Assembly (NCBI GenBank): GCA_026990035.1
Contig: JALSIM010000014.1
Coordinates: 1 to 64,000, forward strand
From: Alphaproteobacteria bacterium
GTDB lineage: Bacteria; Pseudomonadota; Alphaproteobacteria; Geminicoccales; Geminicoccaceae
Length of the DNA stretch: 64,000 nucleotides
Direction of reading: 5' to 3'
Shown here: positions 43,603 to 52,890 of the stretch, one piece after another
Layout of the letters: the number at the start of each line of letters is the position of its first letter
How positions within the stretch are numbered: position 1 is the first letter of the stretch
Made by a program: the position numbers and the translations under genes
Notes under the pieces: model-generated
Told to the model about the DNA's origin: nothing
Database searches by the model: none
Seen by the model: only the letters and a program-made list of their open reading frames with translations

Positions 43603-46572
43603 ATGCGCGACAGGAACTGGGCGGTAGCCGGCATGGCGCGTCGTTCACGGCATACGGCCGATGCGGGAACCGAGCGCTCCCTCCGGGAACTGAAGGAGCG
43701 CTGGCGTCGGCTGGTGGCCAGGGCACCGGAGGCCATCGTCATCCTCCAGGACCGTCGGGTACGCTTCGCGAACGTCACCGCCGCCCGCATGTTCGGTGCC
43801 CGTTCTCCCTCCCAATTGCTGGGGCTTCCGGTCCGGCAATTCATTCATCCCCGTGACCTCCGGCGGGCGACCGGGCGGGTTCTCCAGGTGCTGCGTACGG
43901 GTCGTTCGCCGCGTTACGTCGACCTCCTCTATCGGCGGCTCGACGGCAGCACTTTCATCGGCTGCGGGCGACCGGTGCGGATCACCGAGAAGGGGCGGCC
44001 CGCGATCCTCGGCATCATCCGTGACGTCACCGCCGAACGGCATGCCCTGGAGGAGCTCGCGCGGAGCGAGGCGCGTCTGCGCGATTTCGCGGAGCTCGCT
44101 TCGGACTGGTTCTGGGAGACCGACGAGGAACTCCGCTACGTCTGGTTCTCGGAGAATGTCTCCCGTATCGCCGGGCTGGAACCGGAGTGGTACCATGGCA
44201 GGAGCCGGCTCGAGGTTCTGCGCGCGGGCATGGATCCGGCACAGCTCGAATCCCATCGCCGCGTGCTGGAACGGCGGCTGCCGTTCCGGGATCTCGACGT
44301 GCGCCTGGTCGGCTCCGAAGGACACCATTACTGGGTCCGAAGCAACGGCAAACCGATCTTCGACTCCGAGGGCGTGTTCCGAGGCTATCGGGGTACCGGT
44401 CGCGACATCACGGCCGTCAAGCAGGTGGAGCTGGGGGGCCGGCGGGAGAAGGAACGCTACCGCAAGCTCATGGACATGTTGCCGGACGCCGTGGTGGTCC
44501 ACAGCAGGGGGAAGATCCGGCTCGCCAATGCGGCGATGGCCCAACTGACGGGTGCCGACCGGCCCGAGGATCTGGTCGGGCGACACGTCCTCGAATTCGT
44601 GCATCCGGACGATCACCATCTCGCGCGGGCCCATGCCGAGGAGATCGCCCGTCGGGGACGGGGGGCGATGAAGCATGTCAGGATCCTGCGTCCGGACGGC
44701 GGTCTCAGACTGGTGGAGAGTCGTGCCGCCCTGCTCGAAGATGGCGAGGAGCCGGAGATCCTGGTGGTCGGCATCGACGTCACCGAGCTCCACCGAAGCC
44801 GGATGGAACGGGAACGTTCCGAGCGCCGTTACCGGCAGCTCGTCGATCTGTCACCGGATGCCGTCATCCTCCATCGGCGAGGCACCGTGCTGTTCGCCAA
44901 CGAGCAAGGGGCGAAACTCTTCGGATTTGCGAGCCCCGCGGAGATGATCGGTCGCCAGGCCCTGGATCGCATTCATCCCTCCGATCGGCGCATCGTGGCC
45001 GAACGTTGGAAGCGGCTGGAGCGCGGTGAGACGGTGGGTGCCGTGGAGGTCCGTCTGCATCATCCCGACGGTTCCCGGCGGATCATCGAAAGCCGGGTGA
45101 CCATGCTGGAGGAGGACGGGGAGAAGATCGTCCTTTCCGTGGCCCGCGACATCACCGACCGACGAAAAATGGAGGACGATCTGCGCCGGCTCGCGCTGCG
45201 CGATCCGCTGACGGGTCTCGCCAACCGGGCCGTTCTGCGGGACAATCTCGAGCGGGCCATCGCCTTCGCCCGTCGTCACCGCCGCCCGGGCGCCCTGCTT
45301 CTGATGGACCTCGACGGTTTCAAGGCGATCAACGACACGCTCGGCCATGCCGCGGGGGATGCATTGCTGGAGGCGCTGGCCGTACGGCTCCAGGGGGCGG
45401 TGCGGAAATCGGATCTGGTCGCCCGCCTCGGCGGCGACGAATTCGCCATCCTGCTGCACGCGCTCGAGAGCCCGAAAGCCGCCGACGATGCCGCCCACCG
45501 GGTGATCCGGGCGGTGGAACGCCCGTTGCGGGTCGCCGGACACGAGCTGCGTCCGCGCTGCTCGATCGGCATCGCGCTGCTGCCCGAACACGGCGATTCC
45601 GCGGACGCCCTGCTCAAGGCGGCCGATCTCGCGCTCTACGAGGTGAAGCGGGAGCGCAAGGAGCGGCGTCGGATGGCCGTCTACACCGAAACGCTCGCCG
45701 AAGAGGTGGCACGGGAACATCGGGTCGAAAACGCGCTGCGCCGGTACATCGCGGAAGGGCGGATGGTGGTCCACTACCAGCCGGTCTACGAGCTTCGCAG
45801 TGGGCGGATCATCGGTGTCGAGGCGCTGGTCCGATGGCCGGAAGGGACGGAGGAAGGGCGCGTCGATCCGGAGCTGTTCGTGCGTATCGCCGAACAGCGG
45901 GGCCTCGTCGAAGAGCTCGATCGGCTGGTCCTCGCGACGGCGGTACGGGAGATGGGGGCCTTGAGCCGCGAACTCGGCCGCTGGCTGCGTCTCGCGGTCA
46001 ACATATCGCCGCGGGAACTCGTCGAGGAAAGCTACGCGGTGCGGTTGATCGACATGGTCCGGAAGAGCGGCTTCCGTCCCGACCGGCTCGAACTGGAACT
46101 CACCGAGCGTATGTTCCTCGAACAATCCACCGAGGTGGCGCGCGCGTTCGAATATCTGAAACACGCCGGTGTCTCCCTCGCGATCGACGACTTCGGCACC
46201 GGCTACTCCTCGCTCGTCTATCTCAAGCGGTTTCCGATCCGCTGCCTCAAGCTGGATCGCTGTTTCGTCGAAGGGTTGCCCGGGGACGCGGAGGATCGCG
46301 CGATAGTCGATGCCGTGGTAGGTCTGGCCCGGGCGATCGAGATCGAGGTGCTGGCCGAAGGAATCGAAACCCGTGAGCAGCTCGATCATCTGATCGCAGC
46401 CGGGTGCGGGGAAGGTCAGGGGTACTACTGGTACCCGCCTCTTCCCTACGAACGGTTGCGCGAGGTGGTACTCGCCGGGGAACGGGGGGGACAGGGCCGG
46501 ACCGCGGAGGAAATGGTCTTCCCCTCACCCCGAGGGGCAGCGGAAACGCTGGACGTCGGGGCGGACCCATAG
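43603..46572 (+). CDS. Four-PAS GGDEF-EAL bifunctional c-di-GMP protein
   Basis: A 989-residue cytoplasmic protein. Four PAS modules (about 30-120, 135-260, 280-390, 405-520) lead to a GGDEF domain with an intact R-L-G-G-D-E-F motif (about 610) and an EAL domain with G-V-E-A-L-V-R-W (about 737), D-D-F-G-T-G-Y-S-S-L and A-E-G-I-E-T. Both active sites look complete, so it may make and break c-di-GMP under PAS control. ATG 43603 is not backed by a strong SD; 43633 is an alternative, and the frame is open from 43522. The last 127 bases overlap the convergent lyase gene. Confidence 0.88.
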   Translation: MRDRNWAVAGMARRSRHTADAGTERSLRELKERWRRLVARAPEAIVILQDRRVRFANVTAARMFGARSPSQLLGLPVRQFIHPRDLRRATGRVLQVLRTGRSPRYVDLLYRRLDGSTFIGCGRPVRITEKGRPAILGIIRDVTAERHALEELARSEARLRDFAELASDWFWETDEELRYVWFSENVSRIAGLEPEWYHGRSRLEVLRAGMDPAQLESHRRVLERRLPFRDLDVRLVGSEGHHYWVRSNGKPIFDSEGVFRGYRGTGRDITAVKQVELGGRREKERYRKLMDMLPDAVVVHSRGKIRLANAAMAQLTGADRPEDLVGRHVLEFVHPDDHHLARAHAEEIARRGRGAMKHVRILRPDGGLRLVESRAALLEDGEEPEILVVGIDVTELHRSRMERERSERRYRQLVDLSPDAVILHRRGTVLFANEQGAKLFGFASPAEMIGRQALDRIHPSDRRIVAERWKRLERGETVGAVEVRLHHPDGSRRIIESRVTMLEEDGEKIVLSVARDITDRRKMEDDLRRLALRDPLTGLANRAVLRDNLERAIAFARRHRRPGALLLMDLDGFKAINDTLGHAAGDALLEALAVRLQGAVRKSDLVARLGGDEFAILLHALESPKAADDAAHRVIRAVERPLRVAGHELRPRCSIGIALLPEHGDSADALLKAADLALYEVKRERKERRRMAVYTETLAEEVAREHRVENALRRYIAEGRMVVHYQPVYELRSGRIIGVEALVRWPEGTEEGRVDPELFVRIAEQRGLVEELDRLVLATAVREMGALSRELGRWLRLAVNISPRELVEESYAVRLIDMVRKSGFRPDRLELELTERMFLEQSTEVARAFEYLKHAGVSLAIDDFGTGYSSLVYLKRFPIRCLKLDRCFVEGLPGDAEDRAIVDAVVGLARAIEIEVLAEGIETREQLDHLIAAGCGEGQGYYWYPPLPYERLREVVLAGERGGQGRTAEEMVFPSPRGAAETLDVGADP

Positions 46573-47417
46573 CGCGCCGCTTCGGCGTCGTAGGCGGGAA
46601 AACCCACCCGTTCCCGGAGATCGGCGAAGGGCAGCAACAGCTCGCCCGCCTCCCGGCCGGCGGCGAGAGCGGCCAGGGCCCGTTCCATCGCCTTGATCGC
46701 CGCCGACAGGAGAGTCAGCGGATAGGCCACGATCCGGAAGCCGATCGCCTCGAGTCGGGCCGGCGGCAGGAGCGGCGTATCGCCCCCTTCCACCATGTTG
46801 GCCATGCAGGGCCGGGAGGTCGCGGCGCAGAAAGCCCGCATTTCCTCGACACAGCGCGGCCCTTCGAGAAACAGGATGTCGGCGCCCGCCGCCTCGAAGG
46901 CACGGATGCGTCGCAACGCTTCCTCCATGCCGTGCGTCGCCCGGGTGTCGGTGCGGGCCATCACCAGGATCTCGGCGCCCTCGTCGCGGGCCTCGCAGGC
47001 GGCGCGGATGCGGGTCACCGCCTCCTCGAATCCGACCACCTGCTTGCCGCGGGTATGACCGCAGCGCTTGGGCCAGAGCTGATCCTCGATCATCACGCAG
47101 GCGAGACCGGCACGGGCATACTCGCGGACCGTGCGCTTGACGTTGACGGGACCGCCGTAGCCGGTGTCGCCGTCGCCGATCACGGGAATCGACACTGCCC
47201 CGCAGATGTCGCGGGCCTGATCGCGCATTTCGCCGAAACTGACGAGACCCGTATCCGGCAACCCGAGCCGGGCGGCGGAGACGGCGAAACCGCTCATGAA
47301 GGTGAGGGGAAAACCGGCCCGCTCGATCAGCCGTGCGGAGAGGGCGTCGAAGCAGCAGGGCATGACCAGCAGACCCGGGCGGGCGAGGAGGCGACGAAGC
47401 GATTCGGCGGGAGACAT
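46446..47417 (-). CDS. Isocitrate lyase/PEP mutase family enzyme
   Basis: A 323-residue protein. F-M-S-G-F-A-V-S-A-A-R-L-G, P-V-I-G-D-G-D-T-G-Y-G-G, V-M-I-E-D-Q and the active-site K-R-C-G-H are the pattern of the 2-methylisocitrate lyase/oxaloacetate decarboxylase/PEP phosphonomutase group. The K-R-C-G-H cysteine suggests a C-C lyase. The family domain ends near residue 285 (A-E-A-A-R-Y); the last 38 residues are Ser/Arg/Pro-rich and read antisense to the 3' end of the GGDEF-EAL gene, probably after loss of the ancestral stop. Exact substrate uncertain. Confidence 0.8.
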   Translation of the reverse strand: MSPAESLRRLLARPGLLVMPCCFDALSARLIERAGFPLTFMSGFAVSAARLGLPDTGLVSFGEMRDQARDICGAVSIPVIGDGDTGYGGPVNVKRTVREYARAGLACVMIEDQLWPKRCGHTRGKQVVGFEEAVTRIRAACEARDEGAEILVMARTDTRATHGMEEALRRIRAFEAAGADILFLEGPRCVEEMRAFCAATSRPCMANMVEGGDTPLLPPARLEAIGFRIVAYPLTLLSAAIKAMERALAALAAGREAGELLLPFADLRERVGFPAYDAEAARYGSAPTSSVSAAPRGEGKTISSAVRPCPPRSPASTTSRNRS

Positions 47418-47472
47418 CGACAGGCTCCGGAGGCTTCGGACGTCGTCTCGCTAAGGGGGAAGGCGTCGGTCG

Positions 47473-48276
47473 TCAACGCGAGATGGTGGGATGCGCACCC
47501 TGGCCGTCGCTGCACCGGTGGAGGGGAACGAAGCCCACCACCCCGCCGGTACCGCGCAGGATCGCGACTTCGACCCGGTAGACCTCGGCGAGACGTCGTG
47601 GCGTCAGGACCCGTAGCGGCGGGCCATGGGCGCGGAGCCGGCCGCCGTCGAGCAGCAGCAGGTGGTCGGCGTAGCGTGTCGCCAGCGAAAGATCGTGAAT
47701 CGCCACCAGTGCGATCCCGCCGCTGTCCCGGACACTGGCCCTCAGATGCTCGAGAATTTCGATCTGATGATGGAGATCGAGAGCGCTGGTCGGCTCGTCG
47801 AGCAGCAGGACCGAGGGGGAACGCAGCAGAAGCTGGGCGAACATCACGAGTTGCCGTTGTCCGCCGCTCAGGGTGGAAAACGGACGGTCGGCGAGGTGGG
47901 CGACATCCAGCCGCTCGAGGACGGCGAAGGCGGCCTCGACCGATCCTGGATCGAGGCGCCAGCCGAGCTGGTGATGAAGGCCGAGAAGGACCGTCTCCAG
48001 CACCGTGAGAACCGTATCGGCGCCGTGATTCTGCGGCATGTAGGCGACGATGCGGGATCGTTCGATGGCCGACATGCGCTCCAGGGATCGCCGATCGTAA
48101 CGGATCCGGCCACGATAGGGAACGAGCCCGGCGATGGCCCGCAGCAGGGTCGACTTTCCGGCACCGTTGGGTCCCACCAGGGCGGTGACGGTACCCGCGC
48201 TCAGCTCGAATCCCGCGGGGTGGAGCACGGTCTCCGGACCGTAACGGACCTCGAGCTTCTCGATCACGAGAATCAT
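47473..48276 (-). CDS. FecE-type ABC importer ATPase
   Basis: A 267-residue ATPase. Walker A is G-P-N-G-A-G-K-S-T-L, signature L-S-G-G-Q-R-Q-L-V-M-F-A, Walker [13 protein letters not shown], switch histidine I-H-D-L-S. This form is usual for iron-siderophore/haem/cobalamin importers. Its ATG overlaps the permease stop (ATGA at 48273-48276). The product ends in a His/Cys-containing tail. The substrate is not shown by the sequence. Confidence 0.9.
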   Translation of the reverse strand: MILVIEKLEVRYGPETVLHPAGFELSAGTVTALVGPNGAGKSTLLRAIAGLVPYRGRIRYDRRSLERMSAIERSRIVAYMPQNHGADTVLTVLETVLLGLHHQLGWRLDPGSVEAAFAVLERLDVAHLADRPFSTLSGGQRQLVMFAQLLLRSPSVLLLDEPTSALDLHHQIEILEHLRASVRDSGGIALVAIHDLSLATRYADHLLLLDGGRLRAHGPPLRVLTPRRLAEVYRVEVAILRGTGGVVGFVPLHRCSDGQGAHPTISR

Positions 48277-49325
48277 CTCGCCCCTCCGCCGCGACGCAGG
48301 ATGAGAACGAAGAAGAAGGGCAGCCCGGCGACCGCGGTAACGATGCCGATCGGCACCACTGCACCGGGCGAGATCAGCTTGGAGAGGATCGAGGCCGCCG
48401 AGAGCATGACGGCTCCGCAGAGTGCCGCCAAGGGCAGGAGAAAACGTTGATCTTCGCCCACCAGCATTCGGGCGACATGGGGAGCCACCAGCCCCACGAA
48501 CCCGATGGTTCCGACGAAGCTCACCGCGGCGGCGGTCAGCAGGGACACCGCCAGGAATACGCGCAGCCGCAGTCGCTCCACGTCGATGCCGAGGCTTCTG
48601 GCCCGTTCCTCCCCGAGCCGCAGCGCGGTCAGGCGCCAGACGTCCCGGGCGAGCAGGGGAAGCACGGCGAAGAGAACCACCGCCGTGACCGCCACCGTCT
48701 GCCAGCTCGCCTTGAGCAGGCTGCCGAAAAGCCAGAAGACGATTTCCTGGAGTGTCTCGGGCGAAGCCAGGTACTGGACGAGAGAGAGAAGGGACTGGAA
48801 CAGGAAGAGAATGGCGATACCCGCCAGCACCATGATGCCGGAGGACAATCCCCGCAGTCTTCCCACCGCGTAAATGGCGGCGCAGCCGGTGATGGCGCCG
48901 AGGAAGGCGAAGCCGGGTACCGCCCATTCGGTCCGGCCGAAGAGAGCGGCTCCCGAGAGAATGGCGACGGCGGCGCCGAACCCGGCGGCGGCCGAAAGAC
49001 CGAGCGTATAGGGACTGGCGAGCGGATTGTCGAGAATGGTCTGCATTTCCGTACCGGCGATGGCGAGCGAGGCGCCCACCACCACCGCGGTCAATGCCAT
49101 CGGCAGTCGGATCTCCCAGACGATGGTGGAAACCATGCCCTGCGGTGTGGTCGTGGGCGACAGGAGGGCCATCGACACCTCCCCGAGGGGCAACATCGCG
49201 GGGCCGGTCAAAATGTCGAAAAGGAGGGTGATCGACAGCAGAACGAACGCGGTCACGAGGGTGAAGGCGCGTCGGCGGGCCCGTGTCCGTTCCCGCTGCC
49301 TGGCGGAGCTCACGGTCGATGCCAT
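48273..49325 (-). CDS. FecCD-family ABC importer permease
   Basis: A 350-residue, about ten-helix permease. L-A-I-A-G-T-E-M-Q-T-I-L-D-N-P-L-A-S-P-Y-T-L-G and V-S-F-V-G-T-I-G-F-V-G-L-V-A-P-H-V-A-R are the FecCD/BtuC hallmarks, the second being the ATPase coupling motif. It is the only permease gene here, so it would act as a homodimer as BtuC does. It follows the binding protein by 54 bases. Confidence 0.92.
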   Translation of the reverse strand: MASTVSSARQRERTRARRRAFTLVTAFVLLSITLLFDILTGPAMLPLGEVSMALLSPTTTPQGMVSTIVWEIRLPMALTAVVVGASLAIAGTEMQTILDNPLASPYTLGLSAAAGFGAAVAILSGAALFGRTEWAVPGFAFLGAITGCAAIYAVGRLRGLSSGIMVLAGIAILFLFQSLLSLVQYLASPETLQEIVFWLFGSLLKASWQTVAVTAVVLFAVLPLLARDVWRLTALRLGEERARSLGIDVERLRLRVFLAVSLLTAAAVSFVGTIGFVGLVAPHVARMLVGEDQRFLLPLAALCGAVMLSAASILSKLISPGAVVPIGIVTAVAGLPFFFVLILRRGGGAR

Positions 49326-49379
49326 GACGGTGGATCCCGGAAAGGGGAGACCGGCCGCCTCCGGCGGCCGGTCCGGTGA

Positions 49380-50510
49380 TCAGGCGCCGAAGTAGGAAAC
49401 CATGAAGGCACCTTCGGCACGGATCGGGAGATAATTTTCGTAATGAGCCTGGAGCGTTCGCAGGGGATCCTCGTCCCGGAACGCCTCCGGGTACAGAACC
49501 TTGGCGATGTACTGGAGATACGCGTAGTCGTGAAGGGTTCGGGCGCCCCCGTGATAGAGTGCGTGGATACGCCGTTCGCGAACCGCCTGCAGCCGCTGCC
49601 AGCCGGGCCGCTCGAGATAGGGAGCGAGCCGGCGTCGGGTGATTTCCGGATCGACACCGAATCCCATGAGCACCGCCCGGTCGCGGTTGGTCCAGTAGGA
49701 CCCGGCGATGAAGACGGCTTCGGGATCTGCGGCGAGCACGTATTCGGGGTTGAGGGGCCCCCAGCGCGAGACCCTGCCACGGGCGATATTGGCACCACCC
49801 GCCAGCTCGATCAGGCGGCCCCACATGACGTCGCCGTAGCTGTTCCCCACTTCCCCGGCCCCCTTGTTGCCGAGTTCCACGTAGACGGCGGGGCGTTCGC
49901 CGCCGGCCGCAGCCACCCGGCGGACCACTTCTTCGACGGCGGTGGCGTAAGTATCCGCCAGGCGTGCTGCCCGCTCCGGCCGGCCGAGAAGCTCTCCGAG
50001 GAGACGGGTACTGATAACATGCCGCTCGACACTCTGGGTGTTGTAATCGAGCACGACCACCGGAACTCCCGCGGCTTCCAGCTGGGCGACTGCGGAGCCG
50101 AGGCCGCGATACTGCCACTCCGCGAGGATCACGAGATCGGGATCCAGGGAGAGCACCTTCTCGACACTGAAGGTGCCGGCGTCGACCTCCCCCACGTCGG
50201 CGATATCCGAGAGACCGGGAAGCGCCGAGAGATAGGCCTTCCATTGCGAATTCCGCCAGCCTTCCCAGGCACCCCGGGAGATGCCCACGAGCCGTTCATG
50301 AGCGCCGGGGCCGCCGACGGCGAGGTAATCCTCGAAATAGAAGCCGAGAACGATCCTGGCGACATCCCGCGATACGGTCACCCTGCGATCGAGGACGTCG
50401 GTAACGGCGACTCGGGGAGCGGCCCGCACGACGGCGGGAGCCGCAATCGAGGCCAGTGCCGCGATCGTGAAGCGGCGACGCGAAAGGACATGATGATACG
50501 ACACCGTCAT
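49380..50510 (-). CDS. ABC importer substrate-binding protein (Fe-chelate/haem/B12 type, Tat signal)
   Basis: A 376-residue periplasmic protein. A Tat-like signal (L-S-R-R-R-F-T-I-A-A-L-A-S-I-A-A) precedes two Rossmann lobes of the FecB/BtuF type, with D-L-V-I-L-A-E-W-Q-Y and D-P-E-A-V-F-I-A-G. Use of Tat suggests a folded or cofactor-bound export form. ATG 50510 has GGAGG close upstream (3 bases). First gene of this three-gene operon; the ligand is unknown. A ferric chelate, haem or cobamide are all possible. Confidence 0.85.
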   Translation of the reverse strand: MTVSYHHVLSRRRFTIAALASIAAPAVVRAAPRVAVTDVLDRRVTVSRDVARIVLGFYFEDYLAVGGPGAHERLVGISRGAWEGWRNSQWKAYLSALPGLSDIADVGEVDAGTFSVEKVLSLDPDLVILAEWQYRGLGSAVAQLEAAGVPVVVLDYNTQSVERHVISTRLLGELLGRPERAARLADTYATAVEEVVRRVAAAGGERPAVYVELGNKGAGEVGNSYGDVMWGRLIELAGGANIARGRVSRWGPLNPEYVLAADPEAVFIAGSYWTNRDRAVLMGFGVDPEITRRRLAPYLERPGWQRLQAVRERRIHALYHGGARTLHDYAYLQYIAKVLYPEAFRDEDPLRTLQAHYENYLPIRAEGAFMVSYFGA

Positions 50511-50568
50511 TTCCTCCGTGACGGATGGGAACGGACGAAGGGTCGCCCGTCCTTCCGTGGACGGGCGC

Positions 50569-51018
50569 TCAGCCGATGGAGAGGAGGAAGCGTGGCGGTG
50601 CCCTGGGGCGGGGATCACCTTTGCGGAGGTGGTCTGGAAGGGGAGCAGGATTCGCGACCGGAACGATCCGTTCGACGAGCTCCGGCTCGCTCAGCGGAAC
50701 GGCGACCGCTGTCGGAAGGGGGCTTTTGGAACAGGAAAGCCGCTGACAAAGCTGACAGTCGTTGGATGTGCCCGGGAGCTCCTCGGAAGGTGCCGGGCGT
50801 TCCCGCCCCTCCGCGTCGATGTAGAGGACGCGGGTGCCGAGCGGTGAACAGACGACGATCCGGGTGAGACCGTCGGTCACGGCTTCGGCCCGCAGCATCC
50901 CCGCCGGACCGTTCCCCCACAGCAGTCCGAAAAGAAGAGCGATCAGGGCCAGCAGCGCTGTCCCGGGACGTCCCCGCTGGCGGATGCGGGAGCTTTCGGC
51001 CGGGTCGCGGGGGGTCAT
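50569..51018 (-). CDS. Small membrane-anchored DUF2946-like protein
   Basis: A 149-residue protein with an N-terminal hydrophobic segment (A-L-L-A-L-I-A-L-L-F-G-L-L-W-G) and an extracytoplasmic region with two cysteine pairs, the second as C-Q-L-C-Q. The overall layout (short TM, C-x-x-C near the middle, Pro-rich end) resembles DUF2946 proteins often found by copper or metal-uptake genes. It directly follows the TRAP large-subunit gene and precedes the metal-chelate importer. ATG 51018 and ATG 51030 are both possible starts. Family call tentative. Confidence 0.5.
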   Translation of the reverse strand: MTPRDPAESSRIRQRGRPGTALLALIALLFGLLWGNGPAGMLRAEAVTDGLTRIVVCSPLGTRVLYIDAEGRERPAPSEELPGTSNDCQLCQRLSCSKSPLPTAVAVPLSEPELVERIVPVANPAPLPDHLRKGDPRPRAPPRFLLSIG

Positions 51019-51032
51019 GCCACGTCGCATCC

Positions 51033-52307
51033 TCACAGCTCGAAGGGAATGTAGAGGACGATGTCGGGCAGGAGATAGAGGGTCACGGCGGTACCCAGCA
51101 TGATGACGATGAACGGCCAGACGCCCAGCGCCACATCCGCCACCGATGTCCGGGCCACCGCCTGGATGACGAAGAGATTGAGACCCACCGGCGGGGTGAT
51201 GAGGGCGCATTCGATCATCACCACGAAGAAGACCCCGAACCAGATGGGATCGATGCCGAGCGGCAGGAGCGCCGGATAGAGGACCGGCATCATCAGCAGC
51301 AGCATCGACAGGGCTTCGAGGAAACAGCCCATCAGCAGCAGCACGAGAGCGGCGATGGCGATGAAGGCGGCCGGCGTGTCGAAGGTCTGGATGATCAGCG
51401 AGGAGAGATCCTGCGGCAGACGGTAGAGGGTGATCGCCTTGCCGAACAGCTTGGCCCCGACGAGGATGAGGAAGATGGTGACGGTGGTGGCCATGCTGTT
51501 GCGGACCGCCTCGACGAGGATCTTCCGGTTCAGGCGCCGCAGTATCGGCCCAGTGAGGATCAGGGAACCGGCGAATCCCACCGCCGAGGCCTCGGTCGGG
51601 GTGAAGGCGCCGATGTAGAGCCCGCCGACCACCACCACGGCGAGCACGAAGGTGGGCAGGGCCCGCAGGGTCGCCACCCGCCGTTCCTTCCAGCTCGCCC
51701 GCGGGGAGGGCGTGTATCCGCCGAACCAGGCGGCATGGGCCATCGCGTAGAGGATGAACAGGGTCGCCAGCAGGATCCCGGGCCCGATGCCGGCGAGAAA
51801 GAGGCTGATGATGCTTTCCTCGGTGACCACCCCGTAGATGATCATCGGAATCGAAGGCGGGATGAGGATGCCGAGGGTGCCGCCGGCGGCGAGAAGGCCG
51901 AGCACGAAGCGGCGCTCGTAGCCGCGCTGGATCATCTCCGGGATGGCCACCGTGCCGACGGTGGCGGCGGTCGCCACCGAGCTTCCGGAGATCGCCGAAA
52001 AGAGGGCGCAGGAAATGATCGTCGCCACCGCGAGGCCGCCCGGCCAGTGCCCGACCCAGGCCTGCACCGCGGCGAACAGGTCCCGGCCGATGCCGCCCTT
52101 GAGCAGGATGTTGCTCATCAGGAGGAAGAGCGGCACGGCGAGGAGGATGAAATTGTCGACCGTGCTCAGCAGCGCCTGGGGCGCCATCAGCGGCGAGAAG
52201 CCGCCGGCGAGGAGCAGAACGAGACCGAGGCCGCCGAGAGCGAAGGCGACGGGTACGCCGACCGCGAGCAGCAGCAGCAACAGCAGGAGAATGAGGAGCG
52301 CCGTCAC
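51033..52307 (-). CDS. dctM: TRAP transporter large membrane subunit (DctM family), second system
   Basis: A 424-residue permease with about 12 helices. I-S-G-S-S-V-A-T-A-A-T-V-G, L-G-I-L-I-P-P-S-I-P-M-I-I-Y and F-T-P-T-E-A-S-A-V-G-F are the DctM motifs. The start begins in a run of Leu codons typical of such permeases. It lies 15 bases downstream of dctQ. The only gene after it on this strand is the DUF2946-like one. Confidence 0.93.
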   Translation of the reverse strand: MTALLILLLLLLLLAVGVPVAFALGGLGLVLLLAGGFSPLMAPQALLSTVDNFILLAVPLFLLMSNILLKGGIGRDLFAAVQAWVGHWPGGLAVATIISCALFSAISGSSVATAATVGTVAIPEMIQRGYERRFVLGLLAAGGTLGILIPPSIPMIIYGVVTEESIISLFLAGIGPGILLATLFILYAMAHAAWFGGYTPSPRASWKERRVATLRALPTFVLAVVVVGGLYIGAFTPTEASAVGFAGSLILTGPILRRLNRKILVEAVRNSMATTVTIFLILVGAKLFGKAITLYRLPQDLSSLIIQTFDTPAAFIAIAALVLLLMGCFLEALSMLLLMMPVLYPALLPLGIDPIWFGVFFVVMIECALITPPVGLNLFVIQAVARTSVADVALGVWPFIVIMLGTAVTLYLLPDIVLYIPFEL

Positions 52308-52322
52308 ACCCGGTCCTTCGTC

Positions 52323-52823
52323 TCAGCCGACATCGGAGGCCAGGCGCAGGCTGGCCTCGGGATCGCGCCACAGACGGACGAGCTCGATCAGGCATTGGAT
52401 CAGCAAGAGGGCGATGCCGATGGGCACGGCGATCTCCGCCGCCCAGAGCGGCATGTCGAGCATGGTGGCGGTCTTGCGGCCGAGCCGGGCCGATTCCACC
52501 GTGATGAGAATGGCGTAATAGAGGGTGATGGCGCTGAAGGCGGCGATGAACAGCAGCGTGAAGCTCGCCGCGAGACGGCGCAGCAGCGGTGGCAGCCGAT
52601 CGTAGATCAGGCCCACCGCGATCAGCCGCCGGTTCTTGAGAGTCCAGGCGGCGGCGAGCCAGGTGGCCCAGATCTGGGCGAGGCGGGACAGTTCTTCGGC
52701 CCAGATGGTCGGCGCATTGAAGAAGTAGCGCATGACCACCTCGTAGGACAGCATCAGCCCCACCAGGAAGAACAGCCAGGCCGACAGGTCCGCCAGCCGG
52801 TCGATGATCCGTCCGTAGCTCAT
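52323..52823 (-). CDS. dctQ: TRAP transporter small membrane subunit (DctQ family), second system
   Basis: A 166-residue, four-helix protein. E-V-V-M-R-Y-F-F-N-A-P-T-I-W-A-E-E-L-S-R is the DctQ signature. ATG 52823 was chosen because a more upstream GTG (52862) adds only Pro/Ala residues and has its SD too close. It follows dctP by 67 bases. Confidence 0.9.
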   Translation of the reverse strand: MSYGRIIDRLADLSAWLFFLVGLMLSYEVVMRYFFNAPTIWAEELSRLAQIWATWLAAAWTLKNRRLIAVGLIYDRLPPLLRRLAASFTLLFIAAFSAITLYYAILITVESARLGRKTATMLDMPLWAAEIAVPIGIALLLIQCLIELVRLWRDPEASLRLASDVG

Positions 52824-52890
52824 GCCGGCAGCCGGAGGTGGCCGGACGGCGGGCCCGGCCACCTCCGTCTTTCCCGTCTCGTGGTTGCGG

